From NCBI GenBank assembly GCA_050698355.1, contig JBOHBN010000214.1:1-5925 (forward strand): a stretch of DNA of 5,925 nucleotides, given 5' to 3'. The stretch comes from JBOHBN01 sp050698355. Its GTDB lineage: Bacteria; Actinomycetota; Actinomycetes; Streptosporangiales; WHST01. Shown here piece by piece: positions 1-5,699 of this stretch. Both the position numbers and the translations under genes were made by a program. Below the pieces are notes generated by a model that saw only the letters and a list, made by a program, of their open reading frames with translations, had not been told where the DNA came from and ran no database searches. The stretch's first letter is position 1, and each line of letters starts with the position of its first letter.

Positions 1-1136
1 GCGAGGGTGCGCTCGGCCGGCCCGCCGGTCGCGCGGCGCCGGCGGACGGCCTCCGCAAGCGGTGTCGCCGATGGCATGCGGTTAGCCGTCGCTCGCGTTA
101 CCACCGTGTCGACCCAGCCCTCGACCAGGGCGAGCAGCGTCTCCAGCCGGCGGAGCGCGGCCTGCTGGCCCGGCGTGTTCGCCAAGTCCTCGCCGTCGAA
201 CAGGCCCTCCGACAGGGCCCGCTGGAGCGCCTCGGGGTCGTTCAGGTCGACCTGCCCCACGATCGACTCCAGCCGGGAGGTGTCGATCTCCAGGCCGCGC
301 GCGTACTCCTCGACGGCGCCGAGCAGTCGCGCCGGCAGCCATGCCGCGTGCACGAAGAGGCGCTGGTGCGCCGCCTCCCGCAGCGCGAGGTACAGCCGTA
401 CGTCGGACGCGGAGACCTCGAGCCCCTCGCCGAAGGCGGCGACGTTCGCCGGGAGCAGGGCGGCGTGACCCGGCGTGGCGAGCGGCAGCCCGATGTCCGC
501 CGCACCGAGGACCTCGCCGGCCAGCGCGCCCACCGCCTGGCCGACCTGGCTGCCGAACATGACGCCGCCCATCTGGCGGACCATCCCGAGCAGCGGCCCG
601 GCGGACTGGCGCATCTCCTCGGGAATCACGTTCGCCATCCCGTCCGCCATCCGGCCGACGACCGGATCGCAGAGACGCGACCAGGTCGGCAGGGTCGCCT
701 CGACCCACTCCGCCCGGCTCCATGCCTCGATCGTGGTCGTGCCGGACGGCAGCGTGGTCACGTCATCGAGCCACACGTCGGCCAGGCGGACGGCTTCGGT
801 CACGTCGGAACGCTCACGGTCCACGACCGAGGAGTCGCCGGCGGCCGATACCGCCTGGCGGGCGGTCTGCCGGGCCAGCGTCCAGTTCACCGGCCCCTCG
901 CTCGGGGTGGACATCGCCTGCGCGAAGCCCTGGAAGACCTGCGCGAGCTGCTCGGAGTTGGCGCCGCCGAAGAGCGCCGCGAACGGGTTGTCCGGAGTGC
1001 CGCCCTGGCCGCTCGCACCGGAACCGCCTCCGGCGCCTGAACCCCCACCCACAGGCGGGGTCGGCTGCCCCGGCGCGTTCCCGCCGCCGGACTCCTCGTC
1101 GCGGGGTTCCTCGTCGGGTGTCTCGGGCGTGTTCAT
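1..1136 (-). CDS. DUF2342 zincin-like metalloprotease family protein (3' end outside window)
   Basis: The frame reads from ATG at 1136-1134 through the left edge without a stop, giving 378 residues. By length and content it matches the first four fifths of the actinobacterial DUF2342 (zincin_2, 'zinc-dependent metalloprotease') family, usually about 450-490 aa. Residues 1-48 are acidic and then Gly/Ser/Pro-rich, probably disordered. NPFAALFGG at 50-58 opens the folded part, followed by the family blocks VNWTLARQ (83-90), EAVRLADVWLDDVT (114-127), WSRAEWVEATLP (139-150) and ALREAAHQRLF (251-261). No signal peptide or membrane helix is visible, so it should be cytosolic. The visible part contains no classical HExxH; Glu254/His257/His263 in the EAAH segment are the likely metal-site candidates. 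The substrate is unknown. The family call is from memory of its sequence pattern and is strong; peptidase activity is inferred. The start has no close Shine-Dalgarno but has a TAGCGT hexamer 7 nt upstream, suggesting a leaderless mRNA. Confidence 0.88.
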   Translation of the reverse strand, partial: MNTPETPDEEPRDEESGGGNAPGQPTPPVGGGSGAGGGSGASGQGGTPDNPFAALFGGANSEQLAQVFQGFAQAMSTPSEGPVNWTLARQTARQAVSAAGDSSVVDRERSDVTEAVRLADVWLDDVTTLPSGTTTIEAWSRAEWVEATLPTWSRLCDPVVGRMADGMANVIPEEMRQSAGPLLGMVRQMGGVMFGSQVGQAVGALAGEVLGAADIGLPLATPGHAALLPANVAAFGEGLEVSASDVRLYLALREAAHQRLFVHAAWLPARLLGAVEEYARGLEIDTSRLESIVGQVDLNDPEALQRALSEGLFDGEDLANTPGQQAALRRLETLLALVEGWVDTVVTRATANRMPSATPLAEAVRRRRATGGPAERTL

Positions 1137-1143
1137 GGCACCA

Positions 1144-1149
1144 ACGCTA
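1144..1149 (-). promoter_or_regulatory. -10-like element for a leaderless DUF2342 transcript
   Basis: On the minus strand TAGCGT is followed by 7 nt and then the ATG at 1136. This fits the actinobacterial TANNNT -10 box and would place the transcript start at or next to the ATG. No convincing -35 (TTGAC-like) is seen 16-19 nt upstream. A purine run on the minus strand (GGGGAGA, 1156-1150) sits 13 nt from the ATG, which is too far for a good Shine-Dalgarno, so the leaderless reading is preferred. Confidence 0.45.
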
Positions 1150-1212
1150 TCTCCCCATACCGCGTGATCGGCCCGGCGTGCGAGGCAGGGCCCGTCCTGT
1201 TCGCGAGTGGCG

Positions 1213-1218
1213 TACCGT
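1213..1218 (+). promoter_or_regulatory. -10-like element for a leaderless moaE transcript
   Basis: TACCGT is followed by 6 nt (CGAGAC) and then ATG at 1225. No purine-rich ribosome binding site lies in that interval, so the ATG is probably at the 5' end of the mRNA. A -35 box is not recognisable. Together with the minus-strand element at 1144-1149, this makes the 88-bp gap a divergent promoter region. Confidence 0.45.
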
Positions 1219-1224
1219 CGAGAC

Positions 1225-1647
1225 ATGAATACCCTGCGCCTGCTCGCGATCGTGGACGGGCCGCTGTCGGTCGACGAGGTCCGCGACGCTGTCGCCGACC
1301 GGGAGTCCGGCGGTACGACCGTCTTCGTGGGCAACGTGCGCGCGCACGATTCGGGCCGGGATGTAGTCGGCCTCGGCTACACCGCGCACCCCACCGCCGA
1401 GGAGGTGTTGCGCAGCGTCGCGGAGAAGGTCGCCGCCGACATCCCCGTGTCGGCGCTTGCCGCGGTGCACCGGGTCGGCGAGCTCGCCGTCGGGGACGCC
1501 GCCGTGGTGGTGGCGGCGTCCGCGCCGCACCGCGGCGAGGCGTTCCTCGCCGCGCAGCGGCTGATCGACGACCTGAAGGCCACGGTGCCGATCTGGAAGC
1601 GCCAGGACTTCGCCGACGACACCTCGGAGTGGGTCGGCGCCCCTTAG
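1225..1647 (+). CDS. moaE: Molybdopterin synthase catalytic (large) subunit MoaE
   Basis: This 140-residue protein has the length and motifs of MoaE, the large subunit of molybdopterin synthase. With thiocarboxylated MoaD it inserts two sulfurs into cyclic pyranopterin monophosphate to give molybdopterin, in the cytosol. Visible family features are FVGNVRAHD (34-42) with Arg39, the AHP segment (54-56), PHR at 101-103, and the C-terminal block LIDDLKATVPIWKRQ (113-127). Lys118 and Lys125 in that block align with the two catalytic lysines of E. coli MoaE (Lys119 and Lys126), so the enzyme looks intact. The ATG at 1225 is preferred to an in-frame GTG at 1207 because it matches the usual N-terminus and sits 6 nt after a -10-like box. 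No moaD, moaA or moaC is in the window, so its partners must be elsewhere. The TAG stop shares 4 bp with the convergent MFS gene. Confidence 0.95.
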   Translation: MNTLRLLAIVDGPLSVDEVRDAVADRESGGTTVFVGNVRAHDSGRDVVGLGYTAHPTAEEVLRSVAEKVAADIPVSALAAVHRVGELAVGDAAVVVAASAPHRGEAFLAAQRLIDDLKATVPIWKRQDFADDTSEWVGAP

Positions 1648-3137
1648 CGGTCCAGGCCGGACGGAGGTGCGGGGCTGCCTGCGGTCGATGGCGTACGGAC
1701 AAAGCACGCGCCGACGATGGCCACCAGCGAGAGCGACGCGGCGACGAGAAACGCGGCGTGCACCCCACCGGCCGTCCGCTCGATCACCGACGCCCCGGCC
1801 GAGGCGAGACCGGCCGACCGTAGCGCCAGGACGGTGACGAGCAGCGCCGTGCCGGCCGCGCCGGCGAGCTGCTGGGTGGTACCGAAGATCGCGCTGCCGT
1901 ACGAGTACAGGTGCGGCTCGACCGCGGCCAGGCCGCCGGTGAACAGCGGCGTGAACACGAACGCGAGCCCGACACTGAGCAGCAGGTGGAATGCGAGGAC
2001 CTGCCAGACCGTGCTTGTCGCGGTAAGCAGCGTGGCGGACCAGAGCGCGGCGCTCACCAGCACCACGCCCGGCACCAGCAGCCTGCGCATGCCGATCCGG
2101 TCGTACAGCCGTCCCACGATCGGTCCCAGCAGGCCCATCAGCAGCCCGCCGGGCAGGAGCAGCAGGCCGGTGACGAGCGGGGACAGCCTGAGCACGCTCT
2201 GCGCGTAGATCGGCAGCAGGACGACGATGCCGAGCAGCGTCATCATCATCAGCGACATGAGCGCTGAAGCCATGGTGAACGTGCGCGACCGGAACGTGCG
2301 CAGGTCGAGGAGCGCACGGTCGGTGCGCTGCAGCACGACCTGGCGAGCGATGAACGCGACAAGCGCGATGGCGCCGACCGCGAACGGCAGCCACAGCGGA
2401 ACGAGTGGCTCGGTCGAGGCCGCCTGGCCGATGCTGCTCAACCCGTACACCAGACCGCCGAACCCGAGGGCCGACAGCACGACCGAGAGCATGTCGATCG
2501 GGGCACGGCTCAGCTCGCCGATGTTGACGATCTTGCGTATCCCGATGACCAGGGTGAGCAGGGCGATCGGCAGCACGATCCAGAACATCCACCGCCAGCC
2601 GAGCAGGTCGAGTACGACGCCGGAGATCGTCGGGCCGATCGCAGGCGCAACCGAGATGACGATCGAGATGTTGCCCATGACCGCTCCACGACGCGTCGGC
2701 GGCACCAGCGTCATCACGGTGGTCATCAGCAGCGGCAGCATGATCGCGGTGCCGCTCGCCTGGATGACGCGCGCACCGAGCAACACTCCGAAGCCCGGCG
2801 CGGTGGCCGCGGTGAGCGTGCCGAGGCTGAACAGCGACATCGCCGTGCCGTACAATACCCTCGTCGGCACCTTGCGGATGAGGAACCCGGTGATCGGGAT
2901 CACCACCGCCATGACGAGCAGGAACCCGGCGGTCAGCCACTGCCCCACGCTCGCGTTGACGCCGAGGTCCGTCATGAGCACCGGCAGCGCGACGCTCATG
3001 ATGGTCTCGTTGAGAATGACGGCGAAGGTGGAGACGAGCAGCACCGCGATGACCGTGCGGTCACGCGCACTCATCCGAGCAGGCTGCGCGTCCGTGGGAG
3101 CCGGGTCGGGTACACGCAGCTCGGTCTGTTCGGACAC
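1644..3137 (-). CDS. DHA2-type MFS multidrug exporter, 14 predicted helices
   Basis: The protein is 497 residues from GTG at 3137. About 14 hydrophobic segments can be marked (near 27-49, 67-86, 96-115, 117-143, 153-178, 183-201, 216-238, 247-266, 287-312, 320-342, 352-372, 378-400, 417-439, 459-480). That count and the motifs fit the DHA2 (EmrB/QacA/LmrB) drug:H+ antiporters of the cytoplasmic membrane. ILNETIMSVALP (41-52) is motif D1. RVIQASGTAIMLP (123-135) is motif B. GPTISG...WRW (168-183) is antiporter motif C. A motif A-like loop, GRLYDRIGMRR, lies at 342-352. The first motif A position reads FLIRKVPTR (85-93), the degenerate form typical of the LmrB branch. GTG has GGGAG 4 nt upstream; ATG 3074 lacks such a site. 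The frame stays open to 3386, but the extra residues are polar and unlike any exporter N-terminus. The substrate cannot be named. Confidence 0.9.
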   Translation of the reverse strand: MSEQTELRVPDPAPTDAQPARMSARDRTVIAVLLVSTFAVILNETIMSVALPVLMTDLGVNASVGQWLTAGFLLVMAVVIPITGFLIRKVPTRVLYGTAMSLFSLGTLTAATAPGFGVLLGARVIQASGTAIMLPLLMTTVMTLVPPTRRGAVMGNISIVISVAPAIGPTISGVVLDLLGWRWMFWIVLPIALLTLVIGIRKIVNIGELSRAPIDMLSVVLSALGFGGLVYGLSSIGQAASTEPLVPLWLPFAVGAIALVAFIARQVVLQRTDRALLDLRTFRSRTFTMASALMSLMMMTLLGIVVLLPIYAQSVLRLSPLVTGLLLLPGGLLMGLLGPIVGRLYDRIGMRRLLVPGVVLVSAALWSATLLTATSTVWQVLAFHLLLSVGLAFVFTPLFTGGLAAVEPHLYSYGSAIFGTTQQLAGAAGTALLVTVLALRSAGLASAGASVIERTAGGVHAAFLVAASLSLVAIVGACFVRTPSTAGSPAPPSGLDR

Positions 3138-3141
3138 GCGG

Positions 3142-3146
3142 CTCCC
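3142..3146 (-). promoter_or_regulatory. Shine-Dalgarno fixing the GTG start of the MFS gene
   Basis: On the minus strand GGGAG lies 4 nt before GTG 3137. The spacing is slightly short but usable. It favours this start over ATG 3074, where the upstream bases are not purine-rich. Confidence 0.55.
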
Positions 3147-3201
3147 AAGGCGTCGCGGGTGGGCGGGGGAAAGGGGATCGCGCGACGTGCGCGTGATCGC
3201 C

Positions 3202-3207
3202 AGCGTA
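3202..3207 (-). promoter_or_regulatory. Possible -10 element for the MFS gene
   Basis: On the minus strand TACGCT fits TANNNT and would give a leader of about 58 nt before GTG 3137. It lies beside the locally A/T-richer stretch around 3220-3240. No good -35 is found at 17-18 nt, so this is a weak call. Confidence 0.25.
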
Positions 3208-3293
3208 GGTGGTCCAACCGACAATCGCCTTCGAATTAATCCCGCCCTCGAGCGGTCCGGTGAAGCGCTCGCTCGCGCCGTAATACCGCCGTC

Positions 3294-3307
3294 ACGGCAC
3301 GTGCCGT
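3294..3307. promoter_or_regulatory. Perfect 14-bp palindrome, candidate operator
   Basis: ACGGCACGTGCCGT is identical to its reverse complement and is centred on CACGTG. The flanking bases (C3293, T3308) no longer pair. It lies 105 bp before the LLM ATG and 157 bp before the MFS GTG. Having no loop, it is more likely a binding site for a dimeric regulator than an RNA hairpin. Which regulator binds it cannot be told. Confidence 0.5.
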
Positions 3308-3399
3308 TGTCAGTGGAATCCGCGTCCCTCGAACCTGTTCTGGTTGCCTGCATGCCGTGTAGACCGTGGGAGCGTCGCGGAATCATCGCTATGGCGCAC

Positions 3400-3405
3400 T
3401 AGCGT
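3400..3405 (+). promoter_or_regulatory. -10-like element for a leaderless LLM oxidoreductase transcript
   Basis: TAGCGT followed by 6 nt (GGCGGC) and ATG 3412 repeats the geometry seen before the DUF2342 and moaE genes. No Shine-Dalgarno precedes ATG 3412. No clear -35 is visible. Confidence 0.45.
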
Positions 3406-3411
3406 GGCGGC

Positions 3412-4392
3412 ATGGTGGTTCCGAGCAGGGCGATGGACATCAGCGTTGTCGCGGCGGCACGTGAGGACGAGTCGCCGCCATTGGAGGCAGCAGCGATCGC
3501 GGCGGTCGCCGACCGGCTCGGGTACGGCGAGGTATGGGTCGGTGAAGGGCCGACGTGGGACGCGTTCGCGTTGGCGGCCGCCGTCGGAGTGCAGTCCCGG
3601 CGGGTCGCGCTGACCGTCGGCCCGATTCCGGTCCACGTACGCGATCCCTTCACCATCGCGCGGGGCGCTTCCTGCATAGCGGCTCTGGTCGGCCGCCCGG
3701 TCGGGGTCGCGCTCGGCACCTCGAGTACGCGTGTGGTGGAGGGCGTGCACGGGCGTGCCCGCAGCCACCCGGTCTGCGCGCTCGCCGCGAGTGCCGCGGA
3801 GGTGGGCGACCTGATGGGTCCGCGTACCGGGTCGGTCGACCTGCCCGCGCACGGCTTCAGCTGGCGGCTGCCACCCGGTGGCGGGCCGGTCACCGTCGCA
3901 GCGTTCGGCGAACGCGCCGTCGGCGTCGCCGTCGAACACGCCGATCGCATGCTGCTCGACCTCGTCTCGCCCGCTCAGGTACGCATGCTCCGCGCGAGGC
4001 GCGACGCCGCCGCCGAACGAGCCGGGCGTCCCGCGCCGCCTCTCGCGGCCTGGATACCGGCGGCCGTCGATCCGACACCTCGCGACTATGACCAGGTGAT
4101 GCGCAGCATCGTCGGCTACCTGACCGTCCGCGGCTACAGCGACATGTTCGTCGATGCGGGTTTCGGCCACGCGGTCCAACTCGCCCGCACCGGTGCGAGC
4201 ACCGAGCAGCTGCTGAGCAGGCTCCCGCGGGCAGCCGCCGCGGAGGTCGGCCTCGTCGGTGATGTCGACACCGTACGGGCGCGCCTCGACGCGTACGCCG
4301 CGGCCGGACTCGACGAGATCGCGGTCTATCCGACGACTGCCGGTGACCCGGGCGGTGAGCGCACCCTCACCGCCCTCTCGACGCTCCGCTGA
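3412..4392 (+). CDS. LLM-class, probably F420-dependent, oxidoreductase
   Basis: This 326-residue protein looks like a luciferase-like (bacterial luciferase/LLM) TIM-barrel enzyme. The actinobacterial members of this type mostly use coenzyme F420 for hydride transfer. Evidence is the opening strand MDISVVAAA (8-16), LGYGEVWVGEG (36-46), the segment VALTVGPIPVHVRDP (65-79) followed by FTIARGASCIAAL (80-92) and VGVALGTSS (97-105), then VEGVHGR (109-115). Near the C-terminus, VGDVDTVRARLDAYAAAGLD (282-301) is the usual closing helix region. The pattern resembles the Rv3093c-like subgroup, but I cannot confirm that. The cofactor is inferred from the family, and the substrate is unknown. ATG 3412 is chosen for its leaderless promoter geometry; ATG 3433 (residue 8) is the alternative and would start directly at the first barrel strand. 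It is divergent from the MFS exporter and convergent with the NTF2-like gene, 9 bp away. Confidence 0.85.
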   Translation: MVVPSRAMDISVVAAAREDESPPLEAAAIAAVADRLGYGEVWVGEGPTWDAFALAAAVGVQSRRVALTVGPIPVHVRDPFTIARGASCIAALVGRPVGVALGTSSTRVVEGVHGRARSHPVCALAASAAEVGDLMGPRTGSVDLPAHGFSWRLPPGGGPVTVAAFGERAVGVAVEHADRMLLDLVSPAQVRMLRARRDAAAERAGRPAPPLAAWIPAAVDPTPRDYDQVMRSIVGYLTVRGYSDMFVDAGFGHAVQLARTGASTEQLLSRLPRAAAAEVGLVGDVDTVRARLDAYAAAGLDEIAVYPTTAGDPGGERTLTALSTLR

Positions 4393-4415
4393 CGGTGGCC
4401 GTCACCGCGCCGGTG
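4390..4415. terminator. Overlapping hairpins between convergent genes, candidate bidirectional terminator
   Basis: Three short inverted repeats overlap here. TGACGG/CCGTCA (4390-4395 and 4399-4404) has a 3-nt loop. CGGTG/CACCG (4393-4397 and 4403-4407) has a 5-nt loop. CACCG/CGGTG (4403-4407 and 4411-4415) has a 3-nt loop. The first spans both stop codons. With one mismatch it extends by two further pairs (4387-4388 with 4406-4407). No T-run follows on either strand, so a canonical intrinsic terminator is not proven; actinobacterial terminators often lack the U tract. Confidence 0.45.
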
Positions 4416-4755
4416 GAAGGAGTGGGCGCGGGTCGAACGTGACGCGGATCCGGGTGATCTTGCCGTCCTCGACGTGGGTCCAGTTCGCGACCGGGCAGGG
4501 TGGCGCGTCGGCGGTGTGCAGCTCGAACCAGGTGACCACGTCGGTGTCGTCGCCGATCATCTTGTGCACGACGACGTCGGTGGTCATCGACGCGAGCCCG
4601 CGCATGCCCTCGACGCAGTCCTCCGCGCCGTGTGCCTTCCCCATCGGGCCGGCGAAGTCCGCGTCATTGGCCAGCAGCGCCCGGTAGGTGTCCATGTCCC
4701 TGGCTCGCCAGGCCGCGAAGTAGCGCTCGGCGACGGTGGTTGGGGTGTCGGTCAT
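4402..4755 (-). CDS. NTF2/SnoaL-like small protein
   Basis: This 117-residue protein has the layout of the SnoaL-like branch of the NTF2 superfamily, small cone-shaped alpha+beta proteins that act as isomerases, cyclases, hydrolases or plain binding proteins. Visible hallmarks are AERYFAAWRARDMDTYRALL (9-28) as the first helices, DADFAGPMG (31-39), GAEDCVEGMRGLA (43-55), then strands with TWFELHT (75-81) and the typical ending VEDGKITRIRVTFDPRPLL (95-113). No signal peptide is seen. The sequence does not fix a reaction. ATG 4755 is preferred because GAAGGG lies 9 nt upstream; an in-frame GTG at 4800 would add 15 atypical residues. It sits 61 bp downstream of tetR on the same strand and no promoter is recognisable in that gap, so co-transcription with tetR is likely. 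It is convergent with the LLM gene. Confidence 0.82.
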   Translation of the reverse strand: MTDTPTTVAERYFAAWRARDMDTYRALLANDADFAGPMGKAHGAEDCVEGMRGLASMTTDVVVHKMIGDDTDVVTWFELHTADAPPCPVANWTHVEDGKITRIRVTFDPRPLLPPAR

Positions 4756-4816
4756 GGTGGGCGGCCCTTCCGCGAGTCGTTGGTGCGCGGAGTCTGGCAC
4801 CGGGGTCCGACAACGG

Positions 4817-5680
4817 TCAGGAGCGCGCCCAGGAGCCGCTGGTCAGCGCGTCTTCTACATCGGCGAGCCGCTCGTTGGTCCACTCGACGGACGGGTCGGG
4901 CTCGAGGAAGGTCAAGGCGATGGCGGTGACGCCGAGGGCGGGTGTCGACCATTCCTCGGCTCCCGCCGCCCCGGGCGGCGTGGCCTCGAAGCGCTGGGAC
5001 GCGATGTCGGGCACGGAGGCCGCGGTGCCGACCAGGCCCCGGATGGTCGCGCTCACCAACCTCGCCAGCGTCTCGAAGGTGACACCCAGCTCGGGTCGCA
5101 ACCGGTAGCCGAACAACCCGGTGAGCTGCTCGTGCGCCGCGGAGATCTGCGCGACGTGGGCTCGCTCCGCCTCGGCCAGTGCCTCTCGCACCTCGTTGGC
5201 GAGCTCGCTGTCGGTCAGGCTCAGGAACGTCGCCTGCACGGCCAGGTAGGTGCGCGACTGGGTGGACCCGTAGCTGGCCTCGAAGTCACGTGTCGCGCCC
5301 TGGCGGAGCATTTCGATGAGCAACGCCGCGCGGCCCTTGGGGGTCTCGAGCCAGTCCAGCCGCTCCAGTGCCACCCGCCCGACCAGATCGGCGGACTCCG
5401 CGTCGCTGCGGATGCCCGTCGGACTCATCGTCTTGGCGAGCTCCTTCAAGAGGTCGCTGAAGAACAGGTCCTTGTACGGCCAGCGCCGGTATACGGCGCT
5501 GCGCGATACGCCGGCGTCGCGGATGACGTCCTCGAAGCTGATGTGCTCGAGGCTCACCGTGAGACCGCTGGCGTTGACCATGGCGAGCGCAGCCTCGAGC
5601 ATCCGCCCCTCGGTCTCCTCGTCCGAGAGCCGCCGCCGGCGACCGGTCAGCCCCGTGGGGGCACGCGAGTCCTGAGCCAA
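4817..5680 (-). CDS. TetR/AcrR-family transcriptional regulator, long form
   Basis: This 287-residue protein has an N-terminal TetR helix-turn-helix. EGRMLEAALAMVNASGL (24-40) forms helix 1. HISFEDVIRDAGVSRSAVYRRWPYKDLFFSDLL (46-78) carries the DNA-binding turn and recognition helix, with the hallmark GVSRSAVYRRW. Residues 100-287 are the variable ligand-binding and dimerisation part. It is clearly longer than the usual 190-220 aa. The start is TTG 5680, set by a perfect AAGGAGG 9 nt upstream. The frame stays open to another TTG at 5716, but that would bury the Shine-Dalgarno inside the coding region. A TetR repressor divergent from an adjacent gene usually controls that gene and itself. The inverted repeats in the 114-bp gap support this. 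The ligand is unknown. Confidence 0.9.
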   Translation of the reverse strand: MAQDSRAPTGLTGRRRRLSDEETEGRMLEAALAMVNASGLTVSLEHISFEDVIRDAGVSRSAVYRRWPYKDLFFSDLLKELAKTMSPTGIRSDAESADLVGRVALERLDWLETPKGRAALLIEMLRQGATRDFEASYGSTQSRTYLAVQATFLSLTDSELANEVREALAEAERAHVAQISAAHEQLTGLFGYRLRPELGVTFETLARLVSATIRGLVGTAASVPDIASQRFEATPPGAAGAEEWSTPALGVTAIALTFLEPDPSVEWTNERLADVEDALTSGSWARS

Positions 5681-5689
5681 GGTGCCGAA

Positions 5690-5696
5690 CCTCCTT
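5690..5696 (-). promoter_or_regulatory. Strong Shine-Dalgarno fixing the TTG start of tetR
   Basis: On the minus strand AAGGAGG is followed by 9 nt and then TTG 5680. The match to the 16S rRNA tail is perfect over seven bases, which is why the rare TTG start is accepted. Confidence 0.8.
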
Positions 5697-5699
5697 CTT

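Larger units (their letters stand above)
3138..3411. other. Divergent intergenic region between MFS and LLM genes
   Basis: At 274 bp this is the longest non-coding stretch in the window. It contains an A/T-rich patch (about 3229-3240, including TTCGAATTAAT), a TAATAC hexamer at 3281-3286, a perfect 14-bp palindrome at 3294-3307, and promoter-like hexamers for both flanking genes. Open frames crossing it encode low-complexity, Arg/Ser-rich peptides with no ribosome binding site. I see no convincing small gene or RNA gene. Confidence 0.7.

Noticed and set aside
348..1040. Plus-strand open frames (230 codons each) antisense to the DUF2342 gene
   Set aside because: The minus-strand frame reads through the whole region with family-wide conserved blocks. 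The plus frames are compositionally odd and lack start signals.
1639..1675. GCCCC/GGGGC inverted repeat as a terminator after moaE
   Set aside because: Arms are only 5 bp with a loop of nearly 30 nt and lie inside the exporter coding sequence. In GC-rich DNA this is expected by chance.
1147..2940. Minus-strand open frame (597 codons) overlapping moaE and the exporter
   Set aside because: It runs in another frame across two well-supported genes. Its composition (Arg/His/Ala-rich) is typical of out-of-frame GC-rich sequence.
3138..3386. N-terminal extension of the exporter to an in-frame start at 3386
   Set aside because: The added 83 residues are polar and Arg-rich with no homology pattern. 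They would cover the promoter region and palindrome, and GTG 3137 has its own ribosome binding site.
2227..3402. Long plus-strand open frame (391 codons) antisense to the exporter
   Set aside because: It is an antisense shadow of the MFS gene. The product is a Ser/Thr/Met/Arg-rich low-complexity string with no recognisable domain, while the opposite frame gives a clean 14-helix transporter.
4770..4790. CCGCG/CGCGG inverted repeat between tetR and the NTF2-like gene as a terminator
   Set aside because: Arms are 5 bp with an 11-nt loop and no T-run. It is too weak to argue against co-transcription.
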